Shown in pieces: positions 16,918 to 27,937 of a stretch of 64,000 bases of DNA. The stretch's first letter is position 1; every line of letters starts with the position of its first letter. The stretch spans positions 583,919 through 647,918 of the forward strand of contig JAJDTP010000005.1 in assembly GCA_022827095.1 (NCBI GenBank). The letters run 5' to 3'. The translations under genes and the position numbers were made by a program. This stretch comes from Dehalococcoidia bacterium. GTDB taxonomy: Bacteria; Chloroflexota; Dehalococcoidia; Lucifugimonadales; UBA3495. Below the pieces are notes generated by a model. It saw only the letters and a program-made list of their open reading frames with translations. It had not been told where the DNA came from and did not search any database.

Positions 16918-17772
16918 ATGGCCGACCGCAACCTAACCATCGACTGCCAGGTCCACTGTTACGAACTCAACACACCCGCGCGCCCCTGGGCCGGCTACCT
17001 GCAGGGCCCGGATCAGGCCACCGGGGACGATATGGTCGCTGCCATGGATGCCGTCGGCGTCGACGGCGCGATCCTGATCTCGCCGTTCGCCATGTACCGC
17101 TATGACGCCAGTTACGCCCTGGAGGTCTACGATCAGCATCCCAACAAGTTCGGTTTGGTCCGGCCGTTCGATCCCGAATCACCGTCAATCGATGAGGAGA
17201 TGGCTGAGTGGACCGGACGCCCCGGCGTGGTCGGCGCGCGCATCATGCTGCGGGACGTGGACTACGAGGCCGACCATCCGGGCGTGAACCAGATCATCGC
17301 GGCCGGTGGCCGCGCCGGGGTTCCCGTCAACCTCATGTGCTCCGGCAAGCTGCCGTTGATGCTGGAACTGGCGCGCCGGAATCCTGATACGCAGCTTATC
17401 GTCGATCACTTGGGGCTGGCGCAACCCTTCGAGCCGCCGGCTCCGCCGGAACCCTGGGCTGACCTGCCCAACGTCCTCGCCCTGGCCGAGTGCGACAACG
17501 TCGCCATCAAGATCTCGGGAGCCGGCACCCTGGCCCATGAGCCTTTCCCGTACCCCGACATCTGGGAGCCACTGCATCGCATCTTCGACGCCTTCGGTCT
17601 GGAGCGTTGCCTCTGGGGCACCGACTGGACGCGCGCCGTCAACCTGCTGAATTACGAGCAGGGGGTCGAAGCTTTCCGCGTGACGGACACTCTGTCTGAC
17701 GCCGAACGCGATATCCTAATGGGCGGCTCGCTGGCCAACATCTACAAGTGGTCGCCCACGGTTGCAAACTGA
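16918..17772 (+). CDS. Amidohydrolase 2 family metal-dependent hydrolase
   Basis: TIM-barrel hydrolase or decarboxylase of 284 residues in the amidohydrolase_2 family, which includes lactonases and ACMS decarboxylase. Metal-ligand candidates are DCQVHCYE at the N-terminus (His in place of the usual HxH second residue), the His in IVDHLGLAQP, and the C-terminal Asp in CLWGTDWTRA. AAGGAGGATACG gives an excellent ribosome site before ATG 16918. A strong terminator follows. Lactone hydrolysis is a possibility only. Confidence 0.8.
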   Translation: MADRNLTIDCQVHCYELNTPARPWAGYLQGPDQATGDDMVAAMDAVGVDGAILISPFAMYRYDASYALEVYDQHPNKFGLVRPFDPESPSIDEEMAEWTGRPGVVGARIMLRDVDYEADHPGVNQIIAAGGRAGVPVNLMCSGKLPLMLELARRNPDTQLIVDHLGLAQPFEPPAPPEPWADLPNVLALAECDNVAIKISGAGTLAHEPFPYPDIWEPLHRIFDAFGLERCLWGTDWTRAVNLLNYEQGVEAFRVTDTLSDAERDILMGGSLANIYKWSPTVAN

Positions 17773-17793
17773 TGCGCAGGGTTTAAACGCGAA

Positions 17794-17826
17794 AGCGGTC
17801 TCCTTGCGGAGACCGCTGCTTTTTTT
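17794..17826 (+). terminator. Intrinsic terminator after amidohydrolase gene
   Basis: A perfect 10-bp stem AGCGGTCTCC/GGAGACCGCT with TTGC tetraloop is followed by GC and a run of seven T. This is the clearest terminator in the window. Confidence 0.9.
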
Positions 17827-17841
17827 GGCGTAGGCGAATGG

Positions 17842-17915
17842 TGGGCGGTAGTGGACTCGAACCACTGACCTCTTGCGTGTCGAGCAAGTACTCTAACCAA
17901 CTGAGCTAACCGCCC
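17842..17915 (-). tRNA. tRNA-Val (GAC), with C at position 33
   Basis: All cloverleaf stems are present on the minus strand: acceptor GGGCGGT/ACCGCCC, D stem, anticodon stem CTTGC/GCAAG, T stem AGTGG/CCACT with TTCGAGT loop, discriminator A. CCA is not encoded directly. The anticodon loop is TCGACAC, giving anticodon GAC (valine). Position 33, almost always U, is C. If read one base earlier the anticodon would be CGA (Ser), but the long Ser variable arm is missing. Confidence 0.85.
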
Positions 17916-17973
17916 ACGTACATTGAAGTGTAGCAAGGGCCGCTCCGCATCGTCAACCGAACCGTTGGCTCCA

Positions 17974-18138
17974 ACAGGGCCTTTTCAAAGTCGTGGTTGG
18001 CGGCCTTTCAACTCGAACCGTCATTCCGGCTTTTGCCGAAATCCAGAACGCTCCGATCACAACGACCTCCTGGATACCCGCGAAAGCGGGAATGACGGGG
18101 TAACCGGGAAAGACGGATTGGCCTTGAAAAGGTCCTGT
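17974..18138. mobile_element. MITE-like palindromic element with 7-bp target duplication
   Basis: A 165-base non-coding element begins ACAGGGCCTTTTCAA and ends TTGAAAAGGTCCTGT (14 of 15 positions complementary). It is flanked on both sides by the perfect direct repeat GGCTCCA (17967-17973 and 18139-18145). Inside is a second perfect inverted pair, CCGTCATTCC (18018-18027) and GGAATGACGG (18089-18098), plus small hairpins. Terminal inverted repeats with an immediate duplication indicate past transposition. A related copy lies at 62917-63098. No transposase is in the window. Confidence 0.7.
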
Positions 18139-18243
18139 GGCTCCAGCGGCGGCCGGCGCCGGGGCGTTCTATCGCGGTGATGCCCAGCAGCCCCGTTGCT
18201 CAGTCGGTTGACCCCCGAACGGCGCGGCCCCTAGAATGCGATT

Positions 18244-19320
<1,077 letters not shown>

Positions 19321-19401
19321 CATAACGATTGCCGTTATCACGCGGGAAATCCCGTTTTATTAGCATACTTCAGGCGGTGATTAACATAAAATCTTGATGT
19401 C

Positions 19402-19439
19402 GTCGTAGGATAGTGTGTTTCGCCTTGAATCCCTACGAC
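19402..19439. promoter_or_regulatory. Inverted repeat overlapping the cof promoter (candidate operator)
   Basis: GTCGTAGG (19402-19409) and CCTACGAC (19432-19439) are perfect 8-base inverted arms, centres about 30 bases apart. The right arm lies in the spacer between the -35 and -10 boxes of the F420 operon. That position would suit a repressor; the protein is unknown. Confidence 0.4.
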
Positions 19440-19453
19440 CCCTTACATACAAT
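19425..19453 (+). promoter_or_regulatory. Promoter of the F420 operon
   Basis: TTGAAT (19425-19430), a 17-base spacer and TACAAT (19448-19453). Transcription would begin near 19460, about 33 bases before the cofG start. Confidence 0.55.
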
Positions 19454-19492
19454 TGGTCGGGCTTCCTTTGATTTATTCTGCGGACGATTCAC

Positions 19493-20696
19493 GTGCCTTC
19501 AGGTTTAGTTCTCCATTCAACCGGCCCCCGTTTGCCTTCGCTGGACCGATTGGCCTCCGGGTGTGCCCTGTCCGACGAGGATGCCTTCGGGTTGCTGGGC
19601 GCCGATGCCGGGCTCGAGGTAGAGCTGTGCGCCGCGGCTGCCGAGTTGCGCGACCGAGGTCGGGGCCGGGTGATCACCTTTTCGCCGAAGGTGTTCATCC
19701 CGCTGACGCGCCTGTGCCGCGATTTCTGCGGATATTGCACTTTCCGCCAATCCCCCGAGGAAACGGACGGGCTGTATCTCACCGCCGAGGAGGTTCTGTC
19801 TGTGGCCAAGGCCGGGCAACGCCTCGGCTGCACCGAAGCCCTGTTCACCCTGGGTGAGCGACCCGAGCAGCGGTATCCCGAAGCAGCGAAATGGCTGTCC
19901 GGCAAGGGCTATCGGACCACCCACGAATACCTGGCGCAGATGTGCCGTACTGTGTTCGAGGACACGGACCTGCTGCCCCACGGCAACCCCGGCACGATGA
20001 GCCGTCGCGAGCTGGAGGCGTTGCAGCCCACCAACCCGTCAATCGGGATCATGCTGGAGAGTTCGAGCGCACGTCTCTACGAGGCCGGCGGGCCACATGA
20101 ATTCGCTCCCAGCAAGCGGCCGCGCGTTCGACTCCGTACCATGGAGTTGGCCGGCGAAATGGGCATCCCGTTCACTACGGGCATCCTCATCGGCATCGGC
20201 GAGACCCGCCGGGAGCGTGTGGAGTCGCTGCTGGCAATTCGCGATTTGCACCGGCGTTTCGGGCACATTCAGGAGGTTATCGTCCAGAACTTCCGCGCCA
20301 AGGCGGACACGCCCATGGCCGGCACGCCCGACGCCGCGCCGGACGAGCTCATGTGGACCACGGCAGTTGCTCGGCTCATTCTCGGCGAGCACGTCAATAT
20401 CCAGGTGCCCCCCAACCTCAGCGAGGACTACGAACGGTATATCGGGGCTGGCATCAACGACTGGGGCGGGGTCTCGCCGCTGACCATTGATTACGTGAAT
20501 CCCGAAGCGCCATGGCCGCAACTTTCCGAGCTGGAGCGCCGCACCCGTGACGCGGGCTACGAATTGCGCCCGAGGCTACCGGTATATCCTGAATACTTCG
20601 CCAACGGCTCCCATTGGCCGTTGCCACCCACTCTGAAAGACAAATTGCTGAGACTCACCGATGAGTCCGGATACGTGAAAGGGGGAATTCGACGCT

Positions 20697-20713
<17 letters not shown>
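19493..20713 (+). CDS. cofG: FO synthase subunit CofG
   Basis: Radical SAM enzyme that with CofH joins tyrosine to the diaminouracil precursor to make FO, the deazaflavin core of F420. 406 residues. The cluster motif CX3CX2C is Cys75, Cys79 and Cys82 (LCRDFCGYC). ETDGLYLTAEEV and HGNPGTMSR segments follow the CofG pattern. GTG 19493 is the start. Its end overlaps cofH by 17 bases, so the two halves, fused as FbiC in actinobacteria, are separate but translationally coupled here. First gene of the F420 operon. Confidence 0.93.
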
Positions 20714-22016
<1,303 letters not shown>

Positions 22017-22019
22017 CCG

Positions 22020-22982
22020 GTGACCGTGTCGACCACCGGACTGGTGCTCGCTCTCGCCGGCGGCGTCGGCGGGGCCAAGTTGGCGCTGGGTTTGTCCCGG
22101 ATATTGCCTCCGGAGCGATTGGCCATCGTCGTCAATACCGGCGACGACGAGCGGTTTCACGGCCTGCACGTTTCGCCCGACCTGGACACGATGACCTACA
22201 CCCTGTCCGGCCTGTATAATCCCGAAACCGGGTGGGGCATCGACGGAGACTCGTTTGAAACGCTGCTGATGCTGAACCGCCTCGGCGCCGACACCTGGTT
22301 CAATCTGGGCAGCCGCGATTTTGCCATGCACATCCGACGCACCGAGTTGCTCGCCCAGGGCTCGTCCTTGAGCCAGATTACCTCTCAATTGACGGCATCC
22401 CTGGGCATAGAGCACGCCATCGTGCCCATGAGCGACCAACCCGTGCGGACGGTACTGGAAACGGATGAAGGTACCCTGTCAATGCAGGAATATTTCGTCA
22501 AGCGGCGCGCCGAACCGGTGGTGCAGTCGATAAGTTACGTTGGAGCGGCCGACGCCCAACCGTCTCCCGGATTCGCATCGGCCCTTGCCGCTGCTTCGGC
22601 CATCATCATCTGTCCGTCCAACCCGTTCCTCAGCGTGGCGCCTATCCTGGCGATTCCCGGCGTACGTGACGCCATTGCGCAGCACCGCGCGCCGCGGATT
22701 GCGGTAAGCCCCATCGTTGGCGGGATGGCGGTACGCGGCCCCGCCGGCAAGATCATGCAGGAATTGGGCGCCGATGTGTCCGCGGTCGGGGTGGCGCAGG
22801 AATACCGAGAAATCTGTAACGTGCTGGTGCTCGATTCCCAGGACGAAGAATTGGCCGACGCTGTCGGCGCTGAGGGAGTCGCCGCCGCCGTGATGCCCAC
22901 CATCATGCAGACCGACGAAGATAAGGTTCAGCTTGCTGAAATGGTGCTCGCGCTGGCCGCTGACCTGGAGGACCGCAAATGA
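22020..22982 (+). CDS. cofD: 2-phospho-L-lactate (or PEP) transferase CofD
   Basis: Transfers the phospholactate or phosphoenolpyruvate group from its guanylated form to FO, giving F420-0 or its dehydro form. 320 residues. The glycine-rich ALAGGVGGAKLALGL at the N-terminus is the family hallmark, with NTGDDERFHGLHVSPDLDT binding metal and FO. GTG 22020 starts four bases after the cofH stop; an in-frame GTG at 22026 is also possible. The stop overlaps the cofC start. LPPG versus EPPG use cannot be judged by eye. Confidence 0.93.
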   Translation: MTVSTTGLVLALAGGVGGAKLALGLSRILPPERLAIVVNTGDDERFHGLHVSPDLDTMTYTLSGLYNPETGWGIDGDSFETLLMLNRLGADTWFNLGSRDFAMHIRRTELLAQGSSLSQITSQLTASLGIEHAIVPMSDQPVRTVLETDEGTLSMQEYFVKRRAEPVVQSISYVGAADAQPSPGFASALAAASAIIICPSNPFLSVAPILAIPGVRDAIAQHRAPRIAVSPIVGGMAVRGPAGKIMQELGADVSAVGVAQEYREICNVLVLDSQDEELADAVGAEGVAAAVMPTIMQTDEDKVQLAEMVLALAADLEDRK

Positions 22983-23671
22983 TGACCGATTCGCCCGATC
23001 AGGCAAATCCCACCGTGGTCCCGGTAATTCCCATGAAGCCTTTGGCCGAGTGCAAGACCCGCCTGTCCCGGGTCATGGGCAACGACGACCGCGCCGACCT
23101 CACCATGGGCATGTTCCGTCGGGTCCTTCTGGCCGTTCGCGGCGCGGGGGTGGACCCGTTCTGGGTGGTGGGCGGCGACGACCGCGTCCGAAACATGGCA
23201 CGCACGCTCGGCGCCAACTGGATGGAAGACTTGGGGCGCAACCTCAACGACACCATCACCAAGTCTTTCGAAAGCGCTCGTATGCGCGGCGTGTCGGCTT
23301 TGTATCTCCCCGGAGATCTTCCTTTCATCAAGCCCGGCGATATCCATCAACTGATCCGCAGCGCCGAGCACCAGCACAACATAACGCTATCACCAGCGCG
23401 GCGGGACGGCGGGACCAACGCGATCCTGGTTCCCTACGATCTCATACCATATTTTCGCCCGGAACTGGGCAACAACAGTTTCCGCAAGCACGTGGGCACT
23501 GCGGCCCGCATGGGCGTTTCCGTGGCCTTCTACTACAGCCAGGGTATGGGATTCGACCTGGACGACGGGTCCGACATCGAAGAGTACGAACACATGGAGC
23601 CGGGCCTGCTCACGCGGCTGTTGGGCCGCGAGCCGAGGACCCTGAACCTCACCAGCCTGGAGATCCGCTAG
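22979..23671 (+). CDS. cofC: 2-phospho-L-lactate/PEP guanylyltransferase CofC
   Basis: Makes the activated GDP-linked donor used by CofD. 230 residues of nucleotidyltransferase fold: VPVIPMKPLAECKTRLS at the N-terminus, LYLPGDLPFI near 103-112 with the metal-binding Asp, and SPARRDGGTNAI near 137-148. It overlaps cofD by four bases (ATGA). CofE, which adds the glutamate tail, is not in the window. Confidence 0.9.
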   Translation: MMTDSPDQANPTVVPVIPMKPLAECKTRLSRVMGNDDRADLTMGMFRRVLLAVRGAGVDPFWVVGGDDRVRNMARTLGANWMEDLGRNLNDTITKSFESARMRGVSALYLPGDLPFIKPGDIHQLIRSAEHQHNITLSPARRDGGTNAILVPYDLIPYFRPELGNNSFRKHVGTAARMGVSVAFYYSQGMGFDLDDGSDIEEYEHMEPGLLTRLLGREPRTLNLTSLEIR

Positions 23672-23674
23672 CCT

Positions 23675-24661
23675 ATGACCGCAAACGTTCAGTTGGGTTG
23701 CCTCCTCCCCACTCGAGGCCTGCTGTTGGCCGACCGCAAGCCAACGGACGCTGAAACCGTCCTCCGCCTGGCGACGTGGGCGGAGGAAGCCGGCATGGAT
23801 TCGGTGTGGGTCGGGGATAGCCTGACCGCGAAGCCCCGGCTGGAAGCAATGACCACCCTGGCCGCCATTGCCGCGCGAACCAACCGGGTGCGCCTGGGCA
23901 CGGCCGTTATGCTGATGGCGCTGCGCCATCCCGTTCTCCTGGCCCAGATGATGGGCACCGTCGATCTCATCTCCGGCGGACGCCTGCAACTTGGTGTTGG
24001 AGTCGGAGGCGCGTTCAATGGGATGCAGCAGGCGGAGTGGCGGAACGCCGACGTGCCGCAGCGCACCCGCGCTCGCCGCCTCGAAGAAATGATCGAGGTG
24101 GTCAAAGGCCTGGGAACTGGCAACCTCTTCAGTTATGACGGCCGGCATTTCCAGCTTGAGGACGTAGTGATGGAGCCAAAGCCGTTCCAGGCTGACGGCG
24201 TGCCCGTCTATGTTGGCGTCCATTGGCACGGCCGCGACGATGGCCAGGGCGCACGCCGTGAACACCAGGCTCGCCGTGCCGGACGCCTGGCCGACGGAGC
24301 GATCTCGATTTCTGCCACTCCTGACGAGTTGGTGGACCTGAAGGCCACCGTCCGCGACTATTGCGCCGAATACGGCCGCGACCCCGATAAGCTCTCACTG
24401 GTCATGTACATGACCGTCAACTTGGACGAGGACATCTCCCGCGCAGAGGCAGAGGCAGAGGACTGGTTGACGGGATATTACGGCGCGAACATTTGGGGTG
24501 ACCGCTGGGGTCCTTTCGGCGGAGTCGACCGGGTCCGCGAGAGCATCCATGCTTACGCCGAGGCGGGCGCTGACCAGATCGTGGTCCGTTTCGCCACCTA
24601 CCGCCAGGAAGAGCAAATGCAGGTGTTCTTGGAGCAGGTTGCTCCCGACTTCCGCCGCTGA
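23675..24661 (+). CDS. LLM-class F420-dependent oxidoreductase
   Basis: Luciferase-like TIM-barrel protein of 328 residues that probably uses reduced F420 or FMN. Typical segments are WAEEAGMDSVWVGDS near 29-43, NRVRLGTAVMLMALRHP and GGRLQLGVGVGG. It begins three bases after cofC, in the same operon, which strongly suggests an F420 rather than FMN cofactor. The middle segment around residues 180-210 is rich in Arg/His and less conserved. Substrate unknown. Confidence 0.82.
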   Translation: MTANVQLGCLLPTRGLLLADRKPTDAETVLRLATWAEEAGMDSVWVGDSLTAKPRLEAMTTLAAIAARTNRVRLGTAVMLMALRHPVLLAQMMGTVDLISGGRLQLGVGVGGAFNGMQQAEWRNADVPQRTRARRLEEMIEVVKGLGTGNLFSYDGRHFQLEDVVMEPKPFQADGVPVYVGVHWHGRDDGQGARREHQARRAGRLADGAISISATPDELVDLKATVRDYCAEYGRDPDKLSLVMYMTVNLDEDISRAEAEAEDWLTGYYGANIWGDRWGPFGGVDRVRESIHAYAEAGADQIVVRFATYRQEEQMQVFLEQVAPDFRR

Positions 24662-24711
24662 CAACGCGTTTCCTCGCGGACCCAACGGCTCCTATGTGAC
24701 GAGGTAATCCG

Positions 24712-25485
24712 GTGTTCCCAATCGATTTGACTGGCCGGAATGCGGTCATTTTTGGTGTCGCCAACGACCGCAGCATCGCGTGGGCTATCGCCCGCACCCT
24801 CGCCGACGCCGGCGCCCGCATAGCACTAACCTACCAGAATGAGCGGCTGCAGAGTCGGGTCGCCCGCCTCGCCGAAACGCTGGATGACGCGGTGTTGGTC
24901 CAATGCGACGCGTCGGATGATGACCAGATCCACGCGGTATTCGACGCGGTGGGAGATCAGATGGGCTCGCTGTCCGTTCTCGTGCACAGCATCGCCTTTG
25001 CCAGCCGCGATGACCTGGCCGGTCGCCTCGCCGATACCGGGCGCGACGGGTTCCGCATGGCCCTGGAGATCAGCGCCTTCACGCTGCTGCCCATGGTCCG
25101 CCACGCGGCGCCGTTGATGGTGGACGGCGGCAGCGTCATCGCCATGACCTTCCATGCTTCCAGCCGCGTCTATCCAGGATATAACGTCATGGGAACCGCC
25201 AAGGCCGCCCTCGAGCACGAAGTCCGCCAGTTGGCCTACGAATACGGGAGCGATAACATTCGAGTGAACGCCATCTCGGCCGGCCCGGTAGACACGCTGG
25301 CGGCCCGGGGCATCAGCGGTTTCCTGGACATGCGGCGCGCCCACGCCGCGAAGGCTCCCCTGGGACGCAATATCACCGCCGATGAGGTGGCGCAGACCGC
25401 GCTGTTTCTCTGTAGCGACCTATCCAGCGGCGTGACCGGAACCGTCCTTCCGGTGGATGCCGGCTACCACATCATGGCAGTTTGA
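24712..25485 (+). CDS. fabI: Enoyl-[acyl-carrier-protein] reductase, FabI type
   Basis: Short-chain reductase that completes each fatty acid elongation cycle by reducing the trans-2-enoyl chain with NADH. 257 residues, usual FabI length. The N-terminal GVANDRSIAWAIA (15-27) is the FabI coenzyme motif, and YNVMGTAK (157-164) gives the catalytic Tyr and Lys. The second active-site tyrosine of E. coli FabI (Tyr146), ten residues earlier, is Phe147 here. GTG 24712 follows GAGGTAA. It sits at the end of the F420 run; other fab genes are at 50.7-52.6 kb. Confidence 0.88.
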   Translation: MFPIDLTGRNAVIFGVANDRSIAWAIARTLADAGARIALTYQNERLQSRVARLAETLDDAVLVQCDASDDDQIHAVFDAVGDQMGSLSVLVHSIAFASRDDLAGRLADTGRDGFRMALEISAFTLLPMVRHAAPLMVDGGSVIAMTFHASSRVYPGYNVMGTAKAALEHEVRQLAYEYGSDNIRVNAISAGPVDTLAARGISGFLDMRRAHAAKAPLGRNITADEVAQTALFLCSDLSSGVTGTVLPVDAGYHIMAV

Positions 25486-25497
25486 GGGCTCAGGTTC

Positions 25498-26277
25498 TTA
25501 GATCGCTTCCAACTGTTGACGGTCAGCCGCGGCTTTTTCGTTGAGACCGAGCTCGGTGTAGGCCTTGGCGCGGTTGGCCCACGCTTCACGATAGCGGGGA
25601 TCCAATGCGATTGCCTTGGTGAACTGGTCCACGGCCTCGCGGACCCTGCCCTGATTGAACAACGAAAGTCCAAGCTCAGTCATGCCGGCTGCCGTCAGAG
25701 GACGCGTGATGGTAAGCGGCGCCATCGAAAATGCCGGCGCTGGATCAGGCTCGGTTGACGTCGCCTGGGCCGTTGATGGCTCCGCTTCGTCCACCTGTTG
25801 CGACGCCATTACCGGTTCGGGAGTGGGTCGAGCATTGGCGTCGAGAATCGGCCCGGCTTGTTCGACACCGTCCCCAGCTGCGGTTCCGTGCGCTGGGCCC
25901 TGCGCTCCGGCCGGATCGGCAGCGTCAGTCGTTGCGGCGGTGGCATCCGTAGTGACATAGGGGCGGGCCAGTTCCCACCCACAGTTGGTGCAGAAGGTCG
26001 GGCCCGGCTCATGTGCGTGCTGACACCGCGGGCACGGGGTCGTCGCGTCTTGCCCTCCGTCAGTGGCGATGGAACGACGCGCTGGCATGAACACCAATGC
26101 CAGCATGGGCAGCATGCAGAGTACGGTGATCCATTCCGGGAAAATGTCGAGCAGGCCCACCGCCGGAATGGCGGCTACGCCACCCCATACCAGAGCGCTC
26201 CGCCCTTTGTTCCGAGCCAGCCTGGCAGTCCAAAGCACCACAAACAGCAGTGATAGGATTTGAAGGATTATACTCAT
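25498..26277 (-). CDS. Membrane protein with zinc ribbon and C-terminal TPR
   Basis: About 259 residues. Two hydrophobic helices at the N-terminus (about 2-20 and 32-55) anchor it. A zinc ribbon CPRC...CTNCGW follows near residues 82-99. A long Ala/Thr/Pro-rich linker leads to one or two TPR units near the C-terminus (MTELGLSLFNQGRVREAVDQ region). ATG 26277 is preferred because the hydrophobic segment begins there; an ATG at 26358 adds 27 unrelated residues. It converges on fabI with 12 bases between. Function unknown. Confidence 0.7.
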   Translation of the reverse strand: MSIILQILSLLFVVLWTARLARNKGRSALVWGGVAAIPAVGLLDIFPEWITVLCMLPMLALVFMPARRSIATDGGQDATTPCPRCQHAHEPGPTFCTNCGWELARPYVTTDATAATTDAADPAGAQGPAHGTAAGDGVEQAGPILDANARPTPEPVMASQQVDEAEPSTAQATSTEPDPAPAFSMAPLTITRPLTAAGMTELGLSLFNQGRVREAVDQFTKAIALDPRYREAWANRAKAYTELGLNEKAAADRQQLEAI

Positions 26278-26556
26278 CAGCACCCGTAAAATCGGTGGGT
26301 TTGTTCGTATTATAGCGGGATTGCAGTGTCGACGGCAAACCAGGAGTTCAATGCACAACGCGATCCTTTCGTCGGGCTTCCTTTTGCAATCGGTCGGTTC
26401 GCCGCGCCTGCGAACACTTATGATCTGGGGTGTGGATCAGGTAGCCGCGGCTCGGTGACCATTGCTGGGCGGTAGTCCGTGTGCGCCAGGGTTGAGCTCA
26501 GACCTCCGGGAACCCTTGCGCGTTGGTCTGGGTCATGGCGGCTACGGCGTTTCAAA

Positions 26557-26586
26557 TTGACAGTTTCGCCCGCGCGATGCTATCGT
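26557..26586 (+). promoter_or_regulatory. Promoter of the FBPase gene
   Basis: Perfect TTGACA (26557-26562), 18-base spacer and TATCGT (26581-26586). Expected start near 26593, giving a leader of about 79 bases. The remainder of the 26278-26556 gap shows nothing recognisable. Confidence 0.5.
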
Positions 26587-26671
26587 GCTAACGCATTTTT
26601 TCGCATCCAGACGTTAATGATTTGCGCCGGATGTAGTTCCCGGCTGCTCTCGCGTGGGAGGGAAGACTCAC

Positions 26672-27850
26672 ATGGATTTGACCATTTCTGTGCTCAAGGC
26701 GGATGTCGGCTCCATCGGTGGCCATACCAAGCCGTCCGACCGGATGATGGATGCAGTGCGCGCAGCCACGGATCGAGCCATCCGCGACGGTTTGCTTATT
26801 GATGCATATGTCGGCCATACTGGCGACGATATCTGCATTACGTCGACCCACACCCGGGGCGACAACGACGAAGCGGTCCACCAGTTTGCTTGGAATTCCT
26901 TCCTGGAAGCCACTGAGATCGCCCGCCAGTACGGGCTGTACGGCGCCGGCCAGGACCTTCTAGTCGACGCTCCCTCGGGTAATATTCGTGGCGCCGGGCC
27001 CGCTGTGGCGGAGATCACTTTCGATCACGATCCGATCAAGACCAACCCGATCCGTCCGGCTGAGTCTTTCTTCGTTCTCGCCGCCGACAAGTGCGGACCC
27101 GGAGCCTACAACCTCCCGACGTTCCTAGGTTTCGCCGACCCGATGTACTGCGCCGGCCTGATGCTTCCCCGTCTGGGCGAAGGTTTCACCTTCAACATCA
27201 TCGACATGGACAACACCGACGGCGACAGCATCATCTCGCTGAACGCTCCCGAGGATTATTACCGCATCACGGTGCTGCTGCGGGACAACGAGCGGTTCGC
27301 CATCGAGAGCGTGACCTCCCGTTACTCCGGCCAGACCGCCGCCGCCATCTCGGCGACGCGGCTGCACAACATCGCGGGAAGCTACACTGGCAAGGACGAT
27401 CCGGTGGCCGTGGTGCGCAACCAGGGCATCTTCCCCGCTCCCGAGGAGCTCATCTCGCCGTACACCAAGGCCCATTACATTGGCGGGGACGCGCGTGGCT
27501 CCCACGTTATGCCCCTGATGCCGGTGCCCATCAACACTGCCGTGACGGGCATGTACTGCCTGCCGCTGGTTTCGTGCGTGGGCTTCAGCATCAACGGCGA
27601 AGGCAAGTTCGCCGAGTCCTCCACGGATTTCTTCGACAACCCGGCGTGGGACTACACCCGCCAACTGGCGCAGGAGAAGGGTATCGCCATGCGGTCGCAG
27701 GGCTGGTCGGGCGCGGCCATGCTGCCCTACGGCGAGCTGGAATATTCCGGCTTCCGTCAGAGCATCGGAGACTTGGTGGCCCGGTTCGCCATTCGCACCA
27801 ATGGACACCAGCCCGCTGCCCAGCCGGTTGCGTCCGGTGATGACGATTAG
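26672..27850 (+). CDS. fbp: Fructose-1,6-bisphosphate aldolase/phosphatase (class V FBPase)
   Basis: Bifunctional gluconeogenic enzyme that condenses triose phosphates and dephosphorylates the product to fructose 6-phosphate. 392 residues from ATG 26672, which has GGGAGGGAAG upstream. N-terminal metal residues lie in KADVGSIGGH; DDICITSTHTRG, APSGNIRGAGP and KCGPGAYNLP follow, with YTKAHYIGGDARGSH near the middle. This family is common in archaea and deep-branching or thermophile-related bacteria, including Chloroflexota. Its promoter and terminator make it a single-gene unit. Confidence 0.93.
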   Translation: MDLTISVLKADVGSIGGHTKPSDRMMDAVRAATDRAIRDGLLIDAYVGHTGDDICITSTHTRGDNDEAVHQFAWNSFLEATEIARQYGLYGAGQDLLVDAPSGNIRGAGPAVAEITFDHDPIKTNPIRPAESFFVLAADKCGPGAYNLPTFLGFADPMYCAGLMLPRLGEGFTFNIIDMDNTDGDSIISLNAPEDYYRITVLLRDNERFAIESVTSRYSGQTAAAISATRLHNIAGSYTGKDDPVAVVRNQGIFPAPEELISPYTKAHYIGGDARGSHVMPLMPVPINTAVTGMYCLPLVSCVGFSINGEGKFAESSTDFFDNPAWDYTRQLAQEKGIAMRSQGWSGAAMLPYGELEYSGFRQSIGDLVARFAIRTNGHQPAAQPVASGDDD

Positions 27851-27873
27851 CCTCGCCACATCGCGAATGTTCA

Positions 27874-27900
27874 GGGGCGGGTTCTCACCCGCCCCTTTTT
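27874..27900. terminator. Intrinsic terminator after fbp
   Basis: GGGGCGGGT/ACCCGCCCC 9-bp stem with TCTC loop and TTTTT on the plus strand. The aminotransferase gene converges from the other side. Confidence 0.88.
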
Positions 27901-27937
27901 GCATTTCGTCGTGCGGCTGTGCCGATCCCCGTTGCTA

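Noticed and set aside
17842..17915. Reading the valine tRNA as serine (CGA anticodon)
   Set aside because: It would need a four-pair anticodon stem, and the long variable arm of serine tRNAs is missing.
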